NCBI GenBank assembly: GCA_028023455.1
Contig: JAQFVV010006828.1
Location: forward strand, 248,001 to 312,000
Source: Epiperipatus broadwayi
Taxonomy: Eukaryota > Onychophora > Udeonychophora > Euonychophora > Peripatidae
Direction of reading: 5' to 3'
Length of the DNA stretch: 64,000 bases
Part shown: piece after piece, positions 46,642 to 61,301 of the stretch
How positions within the stretch are numbered: position 1 is the first letter of the stretch
Layout: each line of letters begins with the position of its first letter
Program-made: the position numbers and the translations under genes
The notes under the pieces: model-generated
Seen by the model: only the letters and a program-made list of their open reading frames with translations
The model's database searches: none
Told to the model about the DNA's origin: nothing

Positions 46642-47271
46642 TTTAATGATTTATTTACAAACCCATTTAGCTTTGAACATTATTACATTTATTATTTAAA
46701 ATACATTATGCATTCATAAAAATAGAACATTAACTTTTTTCTCAGCATAGAATCAAAACATGATAATAATTTAGGATTTTGGTATATATAATAAATCAAT
46801 TATTTCATATTTATATTCCCAACTGTGACTACCCCAAAAGTTTAAATTAAATCTTTTATATCTAAAGTATCCATATCATTTTCTGTTAATATTATTAATA
46901 AATTAAAATGATCATTCTTTGGACATTGTTAATTATAAATAATTTTTATTAATTTTAACTTTGAAAAACTCCTTTCCTTGTCAGCTATGAATGTAGATAA
47001 TATTAATAAATATGCAAAATGATAGCAGTATTTATAAATATATCAATTTATTTTTATATACATAAATATTTTCTAATATTGCTGAATGTATGGATCACGT
47101 ACTGACTGTTTGACTGAATATGTCCAAACTTGCTTTCATGCACCATTTATGAAGTCATACATCAAAGTAAAGCAGCATATAGTAAAAATTTACTTCATGT
47201 ATAAGTGCACTGTGTAAATATTTACTAAAACATTTTTTTAAACCATTATTACTTGAACTGCTTTTCTCTTT

Positions 47272-48297
47272 AAAAATATATAAAAATCCAATAAAAAATT
47301 ACTTTTTTTTCTTTTTAAAAATTTTATTTATATTGCAGTGCATTGAGCACATGTTTCCAACACTTCAATTACCTCCTTATAGTCATTATCAGAGATCTAC
47401 TATATATATATATAAACTCATAATATAATAATATTTCTTTAGCATCTCTATATAACTCTTTTTATTATATAAGTTTTATTATTATAATTACTTACCTCCC
47501 CTAGTTTTAATTTTTTAAACCAATATTTTATTTAATCTTACACCAATGTTAGAAACTCTGCAATACCAACAATTCTTTATATATTGTTATTTATATAGCA
47601 CTATAAATAGAACAAATTGTTAAATGATGATTTTAATTATAAGTATTTTATAATGATTTATAAATTGCAATACATAAGAAATTGTTGGTATTGCTGGCTT
47701 TGTAACTATTTTGTACATTTGTATAAGATGTAATAAAAAATTGGTTTAAAAAATAAAGAATAGTGAGGTAAGTAATTGCAATAGTAAAAGTTATATAATA
47801 AAGAGTTTTATAGAGATACTAAAGAAATGTTATTATATTATGAGTTTAAAAATATATATTTATAATAATAATATATTTACGATAGAATGACAGCCTGTTA
47901 AGCTAAATTGCGCAGATGCTGTGAGAATGTTGTTAATAAATGAATACCTTCGAACAACCACATGAGAATCCTTATATAAATACTATATCATGTGGTTGTT
48001 CGAAGGTATTCATTTATTAACAACATTCTCACAGCGTCTGTGCAATTTAGCTTAACAGGCTGTCATTCTATCGTAATTATAATCGCACGCAAGACGTTAT
48101 AAAAGAAATGCTTAACAATAATATATATATGTGTGTGTCTGTGTATATTTGTAGATCCTTGATAATGATTACAAGAGCTAGTTGAAATGTTAGAAACATG
48201 TTTATATTGCCTTGGAGTATATATGGGTTTATGTAAATAAATAAAACTTTTAAAAATAAAGAAAGTAATTTTATTGGATTTTTGTATATGAAATATT
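47272..48297. mobile_element. Nested foldback element: outer arms enclosing two further palindromes
   Basis: The outer arms, about 47276-47331 and 48237-48290, are inverted copies (AAAAATCCAATAAAA shared). Inside lie a large inverted repeat with arms 47411-47577 and 47674-47848, and then a separate near-perfect palindrome at 47878-48075. Near the right outer arm, 48157-48193 carries the same small hairpin motif as the element at 37353-37656. No protein is encoded. The layout suggests a non-autonomous foldback transposon that received a second insertion. Confidence 0.7.
47878..48075. repeat. 198-bp near-perfect palindrome flanked by TA
   Basis: The arms 47878-47965 and 47988-48075 differ at very few bases around a 22-nt loop. 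The tips read TA-CGATAGAATGACAG and CTGTCATTCTATCG-TA, consistent with a TA target as used by Tc1/mariner-type elements. The right arm and loop are related to the repeats at 19053-19189 and 19374-19510. Confidence 0.85.
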
Positions 48298-48361
48298 TAC
48301 TACTATTTATTATTTTGAAATGGCACCCTCTTAACTACACATATTTATGTGTAGTACAACC

Positions 48362-50247
48362 TGTGTGCACCATCAGTGAATATATGGGTTAAAACACACA
48401 TATTCTGCATTACATATGTAATCATTTAATAATAAATGATCAAATTGATTTTACAAGGAAAAAAATGAGAATAATAAAATATAAATTATATGTTTTTAAA
48501 GAGTTTTTGTTTTTGAAATGCAAACTTGCAAAAAATAAAAATAAAAGAAAGTTTTAATATTAAAGAGCAAGTAGGGAGGAAGGGGGGTTAATTCTAACTA
48601 AAAAGTTAAAACTAGCTCTCCCTTTTTATAAATTAAAAAAAAAAAGAAAATAATGAATGAATATGAAAATGACATTAAACTAAAAATAATATTTGTAAAA
48701 AAAAAAAAAAAAAATTCATTAAAGATTACTTGGCTGATAAAAATAAAGATAACTTCCATTTGAACTAATTTAAAAAAAAACAAAGGAAAATACTACCATC
48801 ATTGTCTTATCAAAGTATTAGATTAATCTAAGCAAGAGATTAAATTAAGATGGAATGCAAAAACTAATTAAGGAAATGTAAAATTAATTAAACTAGATTG
48901 AAGGATGATAAAGAGAAATAATGAGTAAAAAACATATAAAAGGATTGAGATATGTGAAAAATTATTGTCATTATTACCATTCAGACTGTTTCAGATGCAG
49001 TAAAATTATTAGTCAACACTGCTGTATTACTATAAAAATTTAAAGAAGTGAAGATGGTGAAAAGCCATCCATGTTTCCAGGATGTGGGTGCTGCCTTATC
49101 TTCACTGAAGGATGATCTATCAGCATGCAAAGCTAAACAACTGAAGTTGCAGATAGCCTTTAAACCCAGTCCTCAGTACCATCAGATGTTCTCCACCAGG
49201 AACTCATGCCCACCTCATGACCTGCAAAATACTGATAATATGTCTCTCTCCCTCATTTCAAACTGGAAATCAATAAAAAACCAAAACTATCGATGGAAAA
49301 AAAAGGCCAAAAGGTTGATAATTGATAAATAAGGAAACAAATAAGAAACTGTATCCATGAAAGTATGATGTGCTATCTAAAATTCTAGGTAAATATAATT
49401 CTTATTCTTCAATTTCTAAATATTTGCACATATATGCAAGTGAAAGAATTTTAATGAACTCTAATAGTTACATAATATATTTAATATTGCTCTTATTTTC
49501 ATCTTATATTATGTTGGTTTAATTAGGGTGGGGTTGTTCGGTCCTTTTTCATGTCATGTTTAAGTGTGGGGGTTTTTAAAAAATATTTTTTTTTTTTTTT
49601 TTTTTATAATTTTTTTTTTCTACAAATAGGTTGTGTTAGTTTTATTTAGTGTGGGGGGGGGGGGATGCCGGAAAGGGCAGCCAATATAGTCTTTAATATT
49701 GCATTCTTATATTCATATTATATTATGGTATACTTAAGTATGTGTGTATATGTCCATTTTTATGTCATGTTATAATTATGTGTGTCTGTAAAATAAAGTA
49801 TTTGTTTGCTTAATTATTGTTCAATAAATTTTTCTCTCATCACTAATAGGTTAAGTTTTAGTTAATTATAAGTATTGGGCAAGTGTGGCAAACATTTCCC
49901 CTCACAATTGGGAAAATGATCTAGCTTCAGGATAAATCAAGCACAGGATTGTATACCTAACCTGTGGTTAGGTGGTATCTGAGGTTAAGCCTCAAAACAG
50001 ATAATGTGCTTTAGATGGCAGAAGTTTGAATCTTGCAGCCAAGAAGTGCTGTAGTCTAGAAATGCGATCTAGGTTATACTTCGAATAGCCTTGGTCTGGT
50101 TATAGGTACCATTGATGCTTCATCTACCTGTGGTATTGCACTTCTTTGCTTAAAGGGCCAGTCTGTTGCAATAGTGAGAGTGCAACCAGAGTAAAAAATT
50201 AAGATCTAAAGAGAAGTGATCAGAGCAATTTTCTCTGACCTGGTTCA
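48362..50247 (+). repeat. 5' LTR (about 1.89 kb)
   Basis: It aligns end to end with 52384-54091, with many substitutions and small indels (roughly 80-85% identity by eye), so the insertion is old. A segment at about 49480-49685, with T-runs and a long G-run, is absent from the 3' LTR. Possible TATA-like ACTATAAAAATT lies at about 49028. The frame at 49048-49332 is not kept open in the 3' copy. Confidence 0.75.
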
Positions 50248-50456
50248 AATGGCTATCTAATATGGGTGTTGAAGTACCACAAATTACCACAATAATTAAA
50301 ATAACATAATAAGTGGGGAAAAAATTCAACCACCCCCTGAAAAAATTCAAACAATTTAGGAGTTTCCAGTTCCCAAAAATAAAATCACATAAGGTCATTT
50401 CCTGGGTTGTGTACGTTTTATAACTGACTTTATAAAAAAAAATTTTTGACATGGAG

Positions 50457-51830
50457 CCACTACTGCAATTTCCAAAGAAGGAAAGACCTTGGGTATAGAT
50501 GGTACAGCATAATAGCAGTTTTCAAAATGTGAAAAGTAAGTTCTTAAAGGAAGTTATGCTATCATATCCCATTTTTTTAACCATTTTTTGTATAAACAAC
50601 AGTATTGAGATCAAATTGGCTGCTCATCTTTTTCACATCCAAGAGGGAGCCAGGCCAAGATATTATCTATTTTTTTATTAGCTGCTTATTGAAGGGCCTG
50701 AAATAAACTATACATTAACCAAAAAGGAAGCTTTAGCAATCATCTGGGAATTTCAAAAATTTTGCCAGTTTTTAATAGGATCTGAGGTGATTGTAATCAC
50801 AGATCACAAAAGCCTTGAATTCTTGAACCATAGCTTCCTTACAAACAGTTGGCTGATAAGGTGGAGTTTATTCCTCCAAGAATTTAACTACAGTGTAAAA
50901 TATTGCCAAGGGAAATAAAATGTAGTAGCAGACACATTAATCCATTGTCCAGCATCACAAGATCACCAGAATTTAAGCTGTAAGACATACACATTGCCAC
51001 AATGAAAATAGATTGAAATGAGGCTGTAGAAAATGAACTCCATATGTTAAAGAAATGTCAAAGAAAAGAATCTGATTTCAGGAAGATAATAAAATATCTG
51101 ATGCAGCAACCTAAAAAAGGAACTAGAAATAATCCATTGTGGAGAGATAGAAAGTGCTATTGCTTAAAGGGGGGTTTACAGTATAAAAATGAAAAGGGAG
51201 ATAAACAAAGGCATATAGTTATTCCTATTGCTATGTGGAGGTGAATAGTACATCAAAAGTATGGTCATTATGGAGCAAATAAAGTTAAAGGTTGTTTGAG
51301 TGATTGGTTTTACTGGCCAGGGATATATGCCAGCATTGTGGATATTATAAACCAAGTGTGAAGAATGCTTGAAAACCAAACCACTCAATAAATCTGGAGT
51401 AAGTCCACTGATGCCTATCTACTGTCAACTACCTAATAACTTAGTTTCAATATATTTTACAGACTATTGCCCCTGTTTAACAGGATAAGATATCTGGTTG
51501 TGGTTTACAATATATTTTTGATACTGGTAGATGCATATCCAGTGTCTCAGGCAAGTGCTAAGCAAACAACAAGGGTGTTGGAACAATTGCACTTTGAAAC
51601 TGTTTATATCTGATCATGGAATGATATCTGAGGAGTGGAAGAAATAAAGTGAGACACAGAATAAAACACATTCATGCCTATTCATAATCTTCCGGCTAAT
51701 CCATGTGAGCTGGTCATGTGGGAATTAGACACCTATTTAGAGTTCATATACACAATAGTCATAGAAGGTGGGTTAAGAAAATCCCATGAATCATCAATAT
51801 GATAAATTAGTCAAGACATGAATCTACAGG
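50457..51830 (+). pseudogene. gypsy pol remnant: RT end, RNase H and integrase
   Basis: Frame 0 reads FQNVKSKFLKEVMLSYPIF (the RT C-terminus, 50517-50573), then HIQEGARPRYY. After a TAG it continues EGPEINYTLTKKEALAIIW, VIVITDHKSLEFL and RWSLFLQEFNYSVKYCQGK up to about 50920. These are RNase H blocks; the first catalytic aspartate position reads Asn, while the Glu and second Asp are present. The integrase begins in another frame (51044-51240), with NPLWRDRKCYCLKGGLQYK. A stop is followed by HQKYGHYGANKVKGCLSDWF and YWPGIYASIVDII, the zinc-binding HH region; one of the paired cysteines is lost. Traces of the catalytic core (YLVVVYNIFLILVDAYPVSQ) lie at about 51490-51550. Multiple stops and frameshifts exclude function. 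Confidence 0.75.
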
Positions 51831-52383
51831 GGCTTGATTTTGGAACAAATATAACTTATCCATTTAAAACACAACTGCAAGTGAAGTTGGGCCCTATAAA
51901 TTAAAAAGATATTGGACAAGCATGCTTTAAGTTTAAAAAGATGGGTGAATTAAGGTAGATGAGGTAAGAAGGCCAAGAATAGATTTATGGTAGGAGACAA
52001 TGTTATGATAAGGGTTAATCTGGTGAGCCACCCAGAAAAACACAAAAATGTTTCAACCAATTTACTATGGTTTGTATGTGATAATATGTAAATATACAAC
52101 AATGCATTTGTCATGGCAAAGGGTGGGGAGGAAAAAGGAACTTACTATAATTAATCACTGAGATTGATTTAAAAAAAGAGGTTGATAAAAAAAAATTAAA
52201 AAAAAATAAAAAAAGGGTGAAAATAATTGAAAAAAAAAAAAAACAAATATCGTTACTTGAAAAATGAACATAATGTAAATAAAATAAAATGTTTTGTGTT
52301 AGAAGGTAATGGAAATAAAGTAGAATAAATAAATTATTAGAGATAAAATGGTTGTTTTGATGATTTTATCTCTCAAACTGTAT

Positions 52384-54091
52384 GTGTGTGATGTACTGCT
52401 AATGAATATATGGTTAAAAACAAACATATATTCTATGCTATATATGTAATCATTTAATAATAAATGATCAAATTGATTCTAATAGGGAAAAAATGAGAAT
52501 AATAAAATATAAATTATATGTTTTTAAAGAATTGTTTTGTTTTTTTGAAATGAAAATTTTCAAAAATAAAGTATTGGGTCACCTTTTTGTTAAAAAATAA
52601 AAGAAAGTTTTAATATTAAAGAATGAGTAGGAATGGGAATTAATTCTAAGTAAAATATTGAAACTAGCTCTCCCTTTTTATAAATTAAAAAAGAGCCAAA
52701 ATAATAACAAATGAATGTGAAAATGACCTAAAATATACTTTGTAAAAAAAAAAAATTTTAAAATTTGTAATTCATTAAATATTACTTGGCTGATAAAAAT
52801 AAAGATAACTTCCATTTGAACTAATTAAAAAAACAAAGGAAAAGAATACTATTATTATCTTATCAAAGTATTAGATTAATCTAAGAAAGAAATTAATTAA
52901 GACAGAATGCAAAAAGTAATTAAGAAAATAAACCAGATTGAAGGATGATAAAGAGAAACAATGAGAAAAAACATAAAAGGACCAAGAGATGAGAAAAATT
53001 ATTATCATTATTATTATTATTGCCAGTCAGATTGTTTCAGATGCAATAAAATTATTGATCAACACTGCTGTATTACTATAAAAATTAAAGAGAAGATGGT
53101 GAAAAGCCATCTATATTTTCAGGAAGTATGAGCCACAACTTATCTTCACTGAAGGCCAACCTAGCAATATGCAGCGCTAAACAACAACCAAAGTGTGTGG
53201 CTAGCCTTCAATCCCAATCTTCAGTATTATCAGATTTTCTTTACCTTGAATTCATGCCCACCTCATGATCTGTCAAATACTGATAATATCTCTCTCTCTC
53301 TCCCTCATTGCAAAATAGAAATCAATAAGAAGCAAAACCATGATGGAAAAAAAATCCAACCAGTTGGTAATCAACAAATAAGGAAACAAACAGGAAACTG
53401 TATTCATGAAAGTGTGACATGCTATCTAAAATTCTAGGTAAATATAATTCTTATTTTCCAATACTAAAGACTTGTACATATATGTGAGTGAAAGAACTTT
53501 AATGAACTCTAATAGTTACAGCCATGTAGTCTTTAATATTGCATTTTTATATTTGTTTTATATTATGTTATACATAGGTGTGTGTGTGTATGTCAATTTT
53601 TTTATTATATCATGTTATAATTATGCATGTGTGTAAAATAAAATATTTGTTTGCTCAATTATTATCCGATCAATTCTCTCTCTTTTATAACTGCATCACC
53701 AGTAGGTTAAGTTATAGTTAATTATAAGTATCAAGAAAGTGTGTCAAAGATTTCCCCTCACAATTAAGAAAAAGATCTAGCTTGGGAATATATAAAGTAC
53801 TTAATTGTATACCTGTCAGCAGGCCATCCTGACTATATAACCTGTAATTAGCTGGTGTCTGAGGTTAAGCCTCAAAACAAATAAAGTGCTTTGCATGGCA
53901 GGAATTTGAATGTAGCAGCCAAGAAGTGCTATAGCCTGGAAATGTGATCATATGTTATATTTTGTATAGCTTTGGTCTGGTTATAGGTGCTGTTGGTGCT
54001 TTATCGCCTGCTGCAATAGTGAGAGTGCATCCAGAGTAAAAATCAAGATCTACAAAGAAGTGATCAGAGTGGTTTTCTCCCACCCATTTCA
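52384..54091 (+). repeat. 3' LTR (about 1.71 kb)
   Basis: Direct counterpart of 48362-50247, lacking the ~200-bp T/G-rich segment. It ends in CCACCCATTTCA next to unrelated flanking sequence. Confidence 0.75.
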
Positions 54092-55884
54092 ATATATATT
54101 TATGTATGTATAATTGTAATTCTCTCTGTATAACATTCTTTGGTAAAAAAATATTATGTCATTTTGTAATTCAGCAATTTTTGTATTATGTTTTATTTTT
54201 TCAAATGACAAAATTCTTGTCAATGAAAATGTGTTATGATCTATGTTTTTATCATATAATACACTAGTAATTCTATGTACATGCCAATCATTACATCCAA
54301 TTTGTTCTGAAAACTGATATTTTTATTATCTTCTGGAATTTACATCAGCATCAGGAATGTAGACTTTGATAAATTAATTATTTTTAAGAAATATATACCT
54401 ACTCTAAAATATAATGTAGCATTACTTTGCTGATTTTATTTATGTGTATTAAAGTAATTTATCAGAATATTATACAGAAATAATAACTGTTTACTAATGC
54501 ATTTTATTTATATAATAATAGGGGTTAATAATTCAAGAGAAAATCTGTATCATTTTTAAATAAATGATTTTTTTTTTGTCAAATTTTAGTAATATTGTTT
54601 GAAAACATTAGTATAGGTGTGTGATCTTAGCAATAGAAAATGCTTTGTGATCGTGCGTGTAATCTATTATTTATGTACATGTGTTTTAATTCATATTGAA
54701 AGAGTTAATCTTTAGTATAAGCTTTAACTAGAATATCAAATGTATTTTTAAATTATTTATAGGGGAATAGATTTTTTATTTAATATCCTAATTTTTAAGA
54801 GATTTATTTAAAGTTTTATTATAAGTTTATTAAATATTTTAAAACTTATATTTACAGATGTTTATAGATTATATTTATATTGATTTTCAATAATTACATT
54901 TACAATAAATTTATAATTCAAGAAAATGAGCAACAAATAAATAAGATGTATATATTCAAGAGTCCGTAAAAAAATGTTTAATGTATACTATTTTAGTAAG
55001 AAAGTAGGAAACATTATATACTGGTTTTATTTATTTATTTATTTAATATATTGGGTTTTTTTACACTTTCACTACCACCTAAATATCATAAAGGAATCTA
55101 TAAATATTTCAATCAGAATGTAGATTCACTAGAGATTTAATTATGTTCTTCATTTTTGCTATTATAGTTATAGATTTGACAATCATTAATTATGAGGTTA
55201 ATATTCTGTGTTTGTCTGTGTCTATCCTTAGTTCAATGGCTGTTAAATTTTAGTTATAAATCATACCACTGTATTGTTGATGACACTCTAGTAAGGTCCA
55301 GGAAAATCAAAATTAATTTCAATTGAATTTACTGTTAAATCTAAAAAAATGTTTGCAATTTAATAAAAGTCCATTTTCTATGTTTTAAATATTTATTTGC
55401 ATATTTTTTGATGAACATTCAAAGAGGATCTTGATTTCAGATTAGTCTTATGTGGTGATACTATATCTTGAGTTATTGGAAATTGTGATATACTTAATAG
55501 CCTTTTTGTAGGTTTTCTGGGTTGCAACTTTTTTTCTAATATTAGTTGTAAAAACATGTGAAAGAATGGAAATTCATTATAAAGGAGTAGACTTTATTAT
55601 GCCAGTAATTTCTTTTATGATAATCTTTAAACTGAGCATTCAGAAATTTAATGTGGACACTTTTTCTCTGAATGGGAACTCAACTGTAAATAGAATTGCA
55701 AAATAAATTAAAAACTGTTACTACATTTATTTTAACAGATTAAAATTTTGTTTAAAATTAATGGTCTTCTCTATGAAATTCTAAAATGCAGAATAACCTT
55801 TAATTTATTTGACAATATGCTTTCCAGTAGAAATGTTATTAAGACTAAATGATAATCATATCCAACAGTCTACAAAAATATTCA
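54092..55884. other. A+T-rich non-coding sequence
   Basis: Nothing recognised except that the right-hand end may contain unreadable upstream parts of the LINE fragment that follows. Confidence 0.5.
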
Positions 55885-56060
55885 CTTTTCTCCCCTGTTT
55901 TATTTAATATATTCATCAATGATCTTTTAGAAAGAGAATGCAGCAAAATTTATCTATGCTAATAATATCATTTTGACTTCACACTAGAAAGGATTATTTT
56001 TAGAATTAGGCAAACTTTTAATGAGAATATGAAAAATTTGGAATTTTTTTTCAGTGTGTT
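55885..56060 (+). pseudogene. LINE reverse transcriptase fragment
   Basis: SPVLFNIFINDLLEREC (about 55892-55943) is the RT block found in CR1/Jockey-type LINEs. After a frameshift, KFIYANNIILTS (about 55946-55983) matches the following catalytic block, with the YADD motif changed to YANN. The surrounding sequence is too decayed to read. The family cannot be refined. Confidence 0.55.
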
Positions 56061-56566
56061 GTGTTATTGCTATTCAAACAAAAGCAAATCTGTTCAAAAT
56101 TTCATCTAACAATGTTGAAACATAATGCAGTTAGAATTCAATTATTAATTATATTAATAACAGTTTTATCTTGTAGGTATCAAATAATTGATACTAAATT
56201 AAGATCAAGACATTTTTTACAGCAAAAATTGACAGCATTTATAATAAATAGTGGTGAGTAATCAAATCACTGTGATAAATAGTAAAATGATGAAAGCTCA
56301 ACCTAATATAATAACAATGACAAGATCTCATTGCAGTTAAATTTGAAACTTAGATGTCACAAGGAACAATAATAATGACAATTATATAATATAAAGTCTA
56401 TGGACTCTGAATGGAGTAACTGGTGGTGAGCCTGCAAATCACTATTGGTAATAGATTTACCTTGTTCATTACCATCAATGATAGTTATTATTTATATAAC
56501 TATTCTTCTCTGAGTTGAAAATTACAGAATGTATTTAACTTTGAGAACATTTGATAAGGTTTTAGG

Positions 56567-57820
56567 TATCATCATCATCACATTCAATGATTATAGATCA
56601 ACTACAAGATGAAAGTCTTTCTAAATTTGATCATCTTTTCTGATCTCTACCATCTTTTCCTCACAACTCCCCAGCATACTTTTTTATTTCAACTATCCAT
56701 TTTACATGTGGCCCATTTCTAGATCTTTTACAATCTCTTGGAATACAATTAAAGATTTTAACTTCTTCTAACAATATGCCCAACCCAATTCCAGTCTCTT
56801 AATTCTGTAATGATGGCAATAACATCTGTTTTTTTCTTTCACCCATGTATTTCATTTTTGATCTCTTCTAGTTATGTCTAACATGCATCTCTCCATACTT
56901 TGCTGAATGATATATAATCTCTGTATTGATGTTCAATTAAGTGTTCAAGTCTCAAATCCATAAATAAGAACTGGTAAAACATATATATTTAAAAACCTTT
57001 CTTTTCAAATATGTTGACATTTCTTTTAATATTAAGTTATTGCTATCAAAAGCACTCCAACTAAGTTTAATTCTTTGATTAATTTCATCCATTATGTTTC
57101 CATCTATAGCAATAATCTGACTAAGGTATTTGTAATTGTTTGAACATTACTTTAGTCTATTTAATGTATTTGCCTTTGGTCATACTTTTTTTACTTTCAT
57201 CCAATAATTCTTGCAACATTTCCTGAAGCTTTAAAGCATTGTTGCAAAAATAATTGCATTCTCTGTAAAATCTTGATGATTAAATACTCTCCATGAACTT
57301 TTACTCCCTTAGCTTCTCATTTTAATCTGCAAAATATTTTTTCAAAATTACTATAAAAAGTTTTGAAGATATAGAGTCACACTGTTGTACATTTCTCAAT
57401 GTTATTCTTATTGCTCAACACCATTTTAAAGGTCATTGTATGTGCTACAACTTTCATTATTACACCAAAAATGTAGAACAAAAGGAAAAGCTTGAAATTC
57501 TTCAGAATATGACAACATCCTATGTCTATACTTGATGAACCAAAGTTTCAATTACTGAAGAAATGCTTATAGAATCAAATGCCTTTTTGTAATCTACAAA
57601 TCAAAAGTATAATGTCAATTCATTATCACTAATCCTTTCTATAACTTCTCTCAATACTTGGATATGATCTCCACTATACTAAAATCACTTTTAAACCCAG
57701 CTTGTTCATTTGGTTGGTTAAAATCCAAAGTTCACTGTAGATGAATTGTAATTATCTTGGTAAAAATTTTGTATAGAACTGATAAAAGACTGTTAGGTAT
57801 ATAAATATTAAATTAACAGA
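56567..57820 (-). pseudogene. RTE element, second copy (minus strand), heavily decayed
   Basis: The reverse complement aligns with element C (31932-33461). [27 protein letters not shown] (about 57690-57790) and then fragments of the AFDS block match its RT. IPRDCKR, PHVKWIVEIKKYAG (about 56660-56760) matches its C-terminus. The 3' end is marked by TGATGATGATGA on the minus strand (56567-56578), the expected RTE tail. There are many stops and frameshifts. It is 5'-truncated slightly downstream of the start of element C. Confidence 0.75.
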
Positions 57821-58080
57821 TTATTTATTGCAATATTTTTCTGGAAAATTTTAAATCTTTAGTCAACTTAAATGAAATTTATTTATTTTTGTTAATATCA
57901 TTTTTAAGAGTTATGAAAAATATTACAAAAGATTGTAATTTCTGATGTTATAATTTTATGTATTATATACTTTTTAACATTTAAATTAGTGAAATTAACT
58001 ACTTTTCATTTTAAATAAATGTAATTTATCCACTCTACTTGAAACACATTTTTGCAAAAAAATCTTTTATTGTACATATA

Positions 58081-58175
58081 TGCATATACAATCTTACCTT
58101 TCAACTTTCTTGCAGTCTTTTTCAGAGCCTCCGAAAAAGATTGCAAGACAGTAGAAAGGTAAGATTGTGTATGCA
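58081..58175. repeat. 95-bp hairpin-forming palindrome
   Basis: 58081-58123 and 58132-58175 are near-perfect reverse complements around an 8-nt loop (AGAGCCTC). The core GAAAAAGATTGCAAG...AGAAAGGT loosely resembles the hairpin motif at 37546 and 48157. Confidence 0.8.
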
Positions 58176-60811
<2,636 letters not shown>

Positions 60812-60815
60812 ATAA

Positions 60816-61295
60816 GTAAAAATATTAAAAATTAGTTCTTCACCTATTATAGGAAATCAGGTTAATCATGTTTTAAAAGCTGTTAAGACAAGAAAGAAAT
60901 TTAAAATTTTTTTTCTAACTAGAATGGATAATGACACTTCTGTTGAAGATGTGACTGCTCATTTGAAAAATGTTTTAGATATAAATAGTGTGTGTTATAA
61001 ACTGAATACAAAATCTAAAAAATATTCTTCATTTTATTTATCTATAGAGGAATCTGAATCTGATAAAGTTTTGGTTGGTAACGTTTGGCCTTTGTCAGCA
61101 GTCATATTGCCCTTCTATGGAGATTTAAAATATTTAAGAAATTTTAATGTTGATAGTACACAGGATAATGCTATATTAAATATTAATAAGATTATTGAAG
61201 AAAAGACAGAAGATATTATATTGACTGATAATGTTGATGAAATTAGCACTATAGTGCAAGATATAAATTTGCAAAATAATCTGTGTAATAAATAG
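60816..61295 (+). CDS. ORF1 C-terminal part of LINE D
   Basis: The frame is open from 60816 (just after stops at 60810 and 60813) to a TAG at 61293. The first ATG is 60924, but the frame upstream (IIGNQVNHVLKAVKTRKKFK) reads as continuous protein, so the true start is lost. The segment FFLTRMDNDTSVEDVTAHLK resembles the RNA-binding-like fold at the end of many Jockey/CR1-type ORF1 proteins. So does the later KYSSFYLSIEES...GNVWPLSAVILPFYG, where a conserved WP and a hydrophobic end are usual. The last ~60 residues are acidic and Asn-rich. ORF1 would bind element RNA. ORF2 follows two codons after the stop, in frame. About 159 codons remain. Confidence 0.65.
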   Translation, partial: VKILKISSSPIIGNQVNHVLKAVKTRKKFKIFFLTRMDNDTSVEDVTAHLKNVLDINSVCYKLNTKSKKYSSFYLSIEESESDKVLVGNVWPLSAVILPFYGDLKYLRNFNVDSTQDNAILNINKIIEEKTEDIILTDNVDEISTIVQDINLQNNLCNK

Positions 61296-61301
61296 CAATT
61301 C

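Larger units (their letters stand above)
48362..54091 (+). mobile_element. Ty3/gypsy-type LTR retrotransposon, internally deleted
   Basis: Two long direct repeats (about 48362-50247 and 52384-54091) bracket a 2.1-kb interior that contains RNase H and integrase remnants in the order usual for gypsy elements. The repeats start at TGTGTG and end at TTCA. No gag, protease or RT palm region was found, so the element is a deletion derivative. The 5' and 3' flanks do not show an obvious target duplication, so the exact ends are uncertain by a few bases. Confidence 0.75.

Noticed and set aside
49048-49332. Open frame within the 5' LTR
   Set aside because: The matching part of the 3' LTR is frameshifted and does not preserve the protein, so no coding constraint is visible.
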